Positions 63,184 to 64,000 of a stretch of 64,000 nt of DNA are shown here, in pieces. Within the stretch, counting starts at the first letter, position 1, and each line of letters begins with the position of its first letter. The DNA comes from Amycolatopsis iheyensis (GTDB taxonomy: Bacteria; Actinomycetota; Actinomycetes; Mycobacteriales; Pseudonocardiaceae): NCBI RefSeq assembly GCF_024703995.1, contig NZ_JAMXQV010000001.1:682001-746000 (forward strand), written 5' to 3'. The notes beneath the pieces were generated by a model. The model saw only the letters and a list, made by a program, of their open reading frames with translations, did not search any database and had not been told where the DNA came from. Both the position numbers and the translations under genes were made by a program.

Positions 63184-64000
63184 GTGGACACGGTCAGCCG
63201 GTTGCTGCGCGTGGCGCGGCTCGGCGCCCGGCTCGAGAAGCGCTGCCTGCTGGGCGCGGCCACCCGGATGGACGTCGCCCGCCTCGGCGCGTGCGAGGTG
63301 CCGTTCCACGTCCTGCTCGAGGGGGAGTGCCGGCTGCACGTCGGCGGCCGGGTGCTCGACCTGCGGGCCGGCGACGTGGTGCTGATCCCGAGCGGCGCCG
63401 AACACCGGGTGCTCACCCCCGGCTCGGGCCGGCGGCAGGGCACGGTCGAAACGGCGGGGGAGGCCTTCGACACGCAGCGCAGCGCGCGTGGCGGCGAGCC
63501 GGTGATCGACCTCTTCTGCGGCCGCTACACGGTGAACGCGGGCGCGGGCGCGCTGTTGTTCCGCAGCCTGCCCGAGGTGATCCACGTGTCGTTCGGGCCG
63601 GCGGACGAAGTGCTGCGCGGCCTGAGCGCGTTGCTGCGCGGGGAAGCGAGCCGCGAGGGCGAGGGCACCGAGGCGATCCTTTCGGCGCTGTGCACGGTGT
63701 TGCTGGCCATGGTGCTGCGGACGTCCCGCGGCGCGGCGACGGCGGAGGTGCTTTGGACCGCCGCGTCCGACCGCGAGATCGCGGCCGCCGTCGAGAGCGT
63801 GCTCGACGCGCCGGGGGAGGACTGGACGATCGACCGGCTCAGCCGCGCCGCCGCGATGTCCCGTGCGACGTTCTTGCGGCGGTTCTCGCGGGAGACCGGG
63901 ATGACGGTCGGGGCGTTCCGCACCCGCGCCCGGCTGATGGCCGCGGCCCAGCTGCTGCTCGCGGGTGACGCGACCGTCGGCGCGGTCGCCGCTCAGGTCG
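63184..64000 (+). CDS. AraC family transcriptional regulator (3' truncated by the window)
   Basis: The frame starts at GTG 63184 and runs 272 codons to the window end without a stop. The N-terminal half is a cupin (EVPFHVLLEGECRLHVGGR, DVVLIPSGAEHRVLTPG). The C-terminal half is an AraC HTH (DWTIDRLSRAAAMSRATFLR then RFSRETGMTVGAFRTRAR); only the last helix region is cut. A TAGAGT box at 63172-63177 suggests a leaderless message. It is divergent from the RclA-like gene and probably controls it. Confidence 0.9.
   Translation, partial: MDTVSRLLRVARLGARLEKRCLLGAATRMDVARLGACEVPFHVLLEGECRLHVGGRVLDLRAGDVVLIPSGAEHRVLTPGSGRRQGTVETAGEAFDTQRSARGGEPVIDLFCGRYTVNAGAGALLFRSLPEVIHVSFGPADEVLRGLSALLRGEASREGEGTEAILSALCTVLLAMVLRTSRGAATAEVLWTAASDREIAAAVESVLDAPGEDWTIDRLSRAAAMSRATFLRRFSRETGMTVGAFRTRARLMAAAQLLLAGDATVGAVAAQV

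Noticed and set aside
60320..63385. A 1021-codon plus-strand frame across the GlcD-like and RclA-like genes
   Set aside because: It is antisense to two proteins with clear catalytic motifs and has no recognisable domain of its own.

Overview
The window is chromosomal DNA from a high-GC actinomycete. GTG starts, 4-bp start/stop overlaps, an F420-type luciferase-like enzyme and leaderless-looking promoters fit Actinomycetota. Gene order from 13.8 to 29.8 kb closely follows the Mycobacterium tuberculosis block Rv1329c-Rv1341 (dinG, pncB, clpS, DUF2017, P1 peptidase, mec, cysO, cysM, rhomboid, murI, Rv1339, rph, rdgB). The accessory genes suggest Pseudonocardiales, probably Amycolatopsis or a relative; the genus is an inference.

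Layout. 0-9 kb holds housekeeping and small metabolic genes: a 3-hydroxyacyl-CoA dehydrogenase fragment, an F420 enzyme/deaminase/TrmO-like operon, two Lrp/AsnC regulators, a PLP transsulfuration enzyme, a phosphodiesterase, a 15-unit array of 21-bp repeats, and a small zinc-ribbon-like gene that is frameshifted. 9-13.5 kb holds ctaD, serB, a Pth2-type hydrolase and an OsmC protein. 13.4-29.8 kb is the conserved block, interrupted by bioY, an NAD-salvage pair (pncA, pncB) with an aldolase, and by three genes inserted between cysM and the rhomboid gene.

29.8-40 kb is accessory. It has a 1067-aa NACHT-LRR protein resembling bacterial NLR-like immune proteins, a MacB-type ABC transporter whose adaptor gene is fused in frame to an IS256 transposase N-terminus, a second 21-bp array sharing the consensus of the first, and a large LAL-family LuxR regulator. 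40-52 kb looks like a secondary-metabolite locus without a visible PKS or NRPS core: nucleotide-sugar dehydrogenase, PIG-L deacetylase, two-component system with two tiny membrane proteins, a lysine/tryptophan 2-monooxygenase-like flavoenzyme, a DUF5988 protein, a type II thioesterase, a glycosyltransferase and a DrrAB-like exporter. Four transcription units here are preceded by AGGGGT direct repeats spaced by one or two helical turns and oriented with the downstream gene, which suggests one regulon.

52-64 kb holds an ABC exporter/YncE-phosphoesterase operon, a GlcD-like oxidase/carboxylesterase/PucR-type regulator operon, and an RclA-like flavoprotein divergent from an AraC regulator that runs off the window.

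No rRNA, tRNA, CRISPR array or riboswitch was recognised. Terminators appear as long perfect hairpins without U tracts. All functional calls come from reading motifs and neighbourhood; no database search was run.
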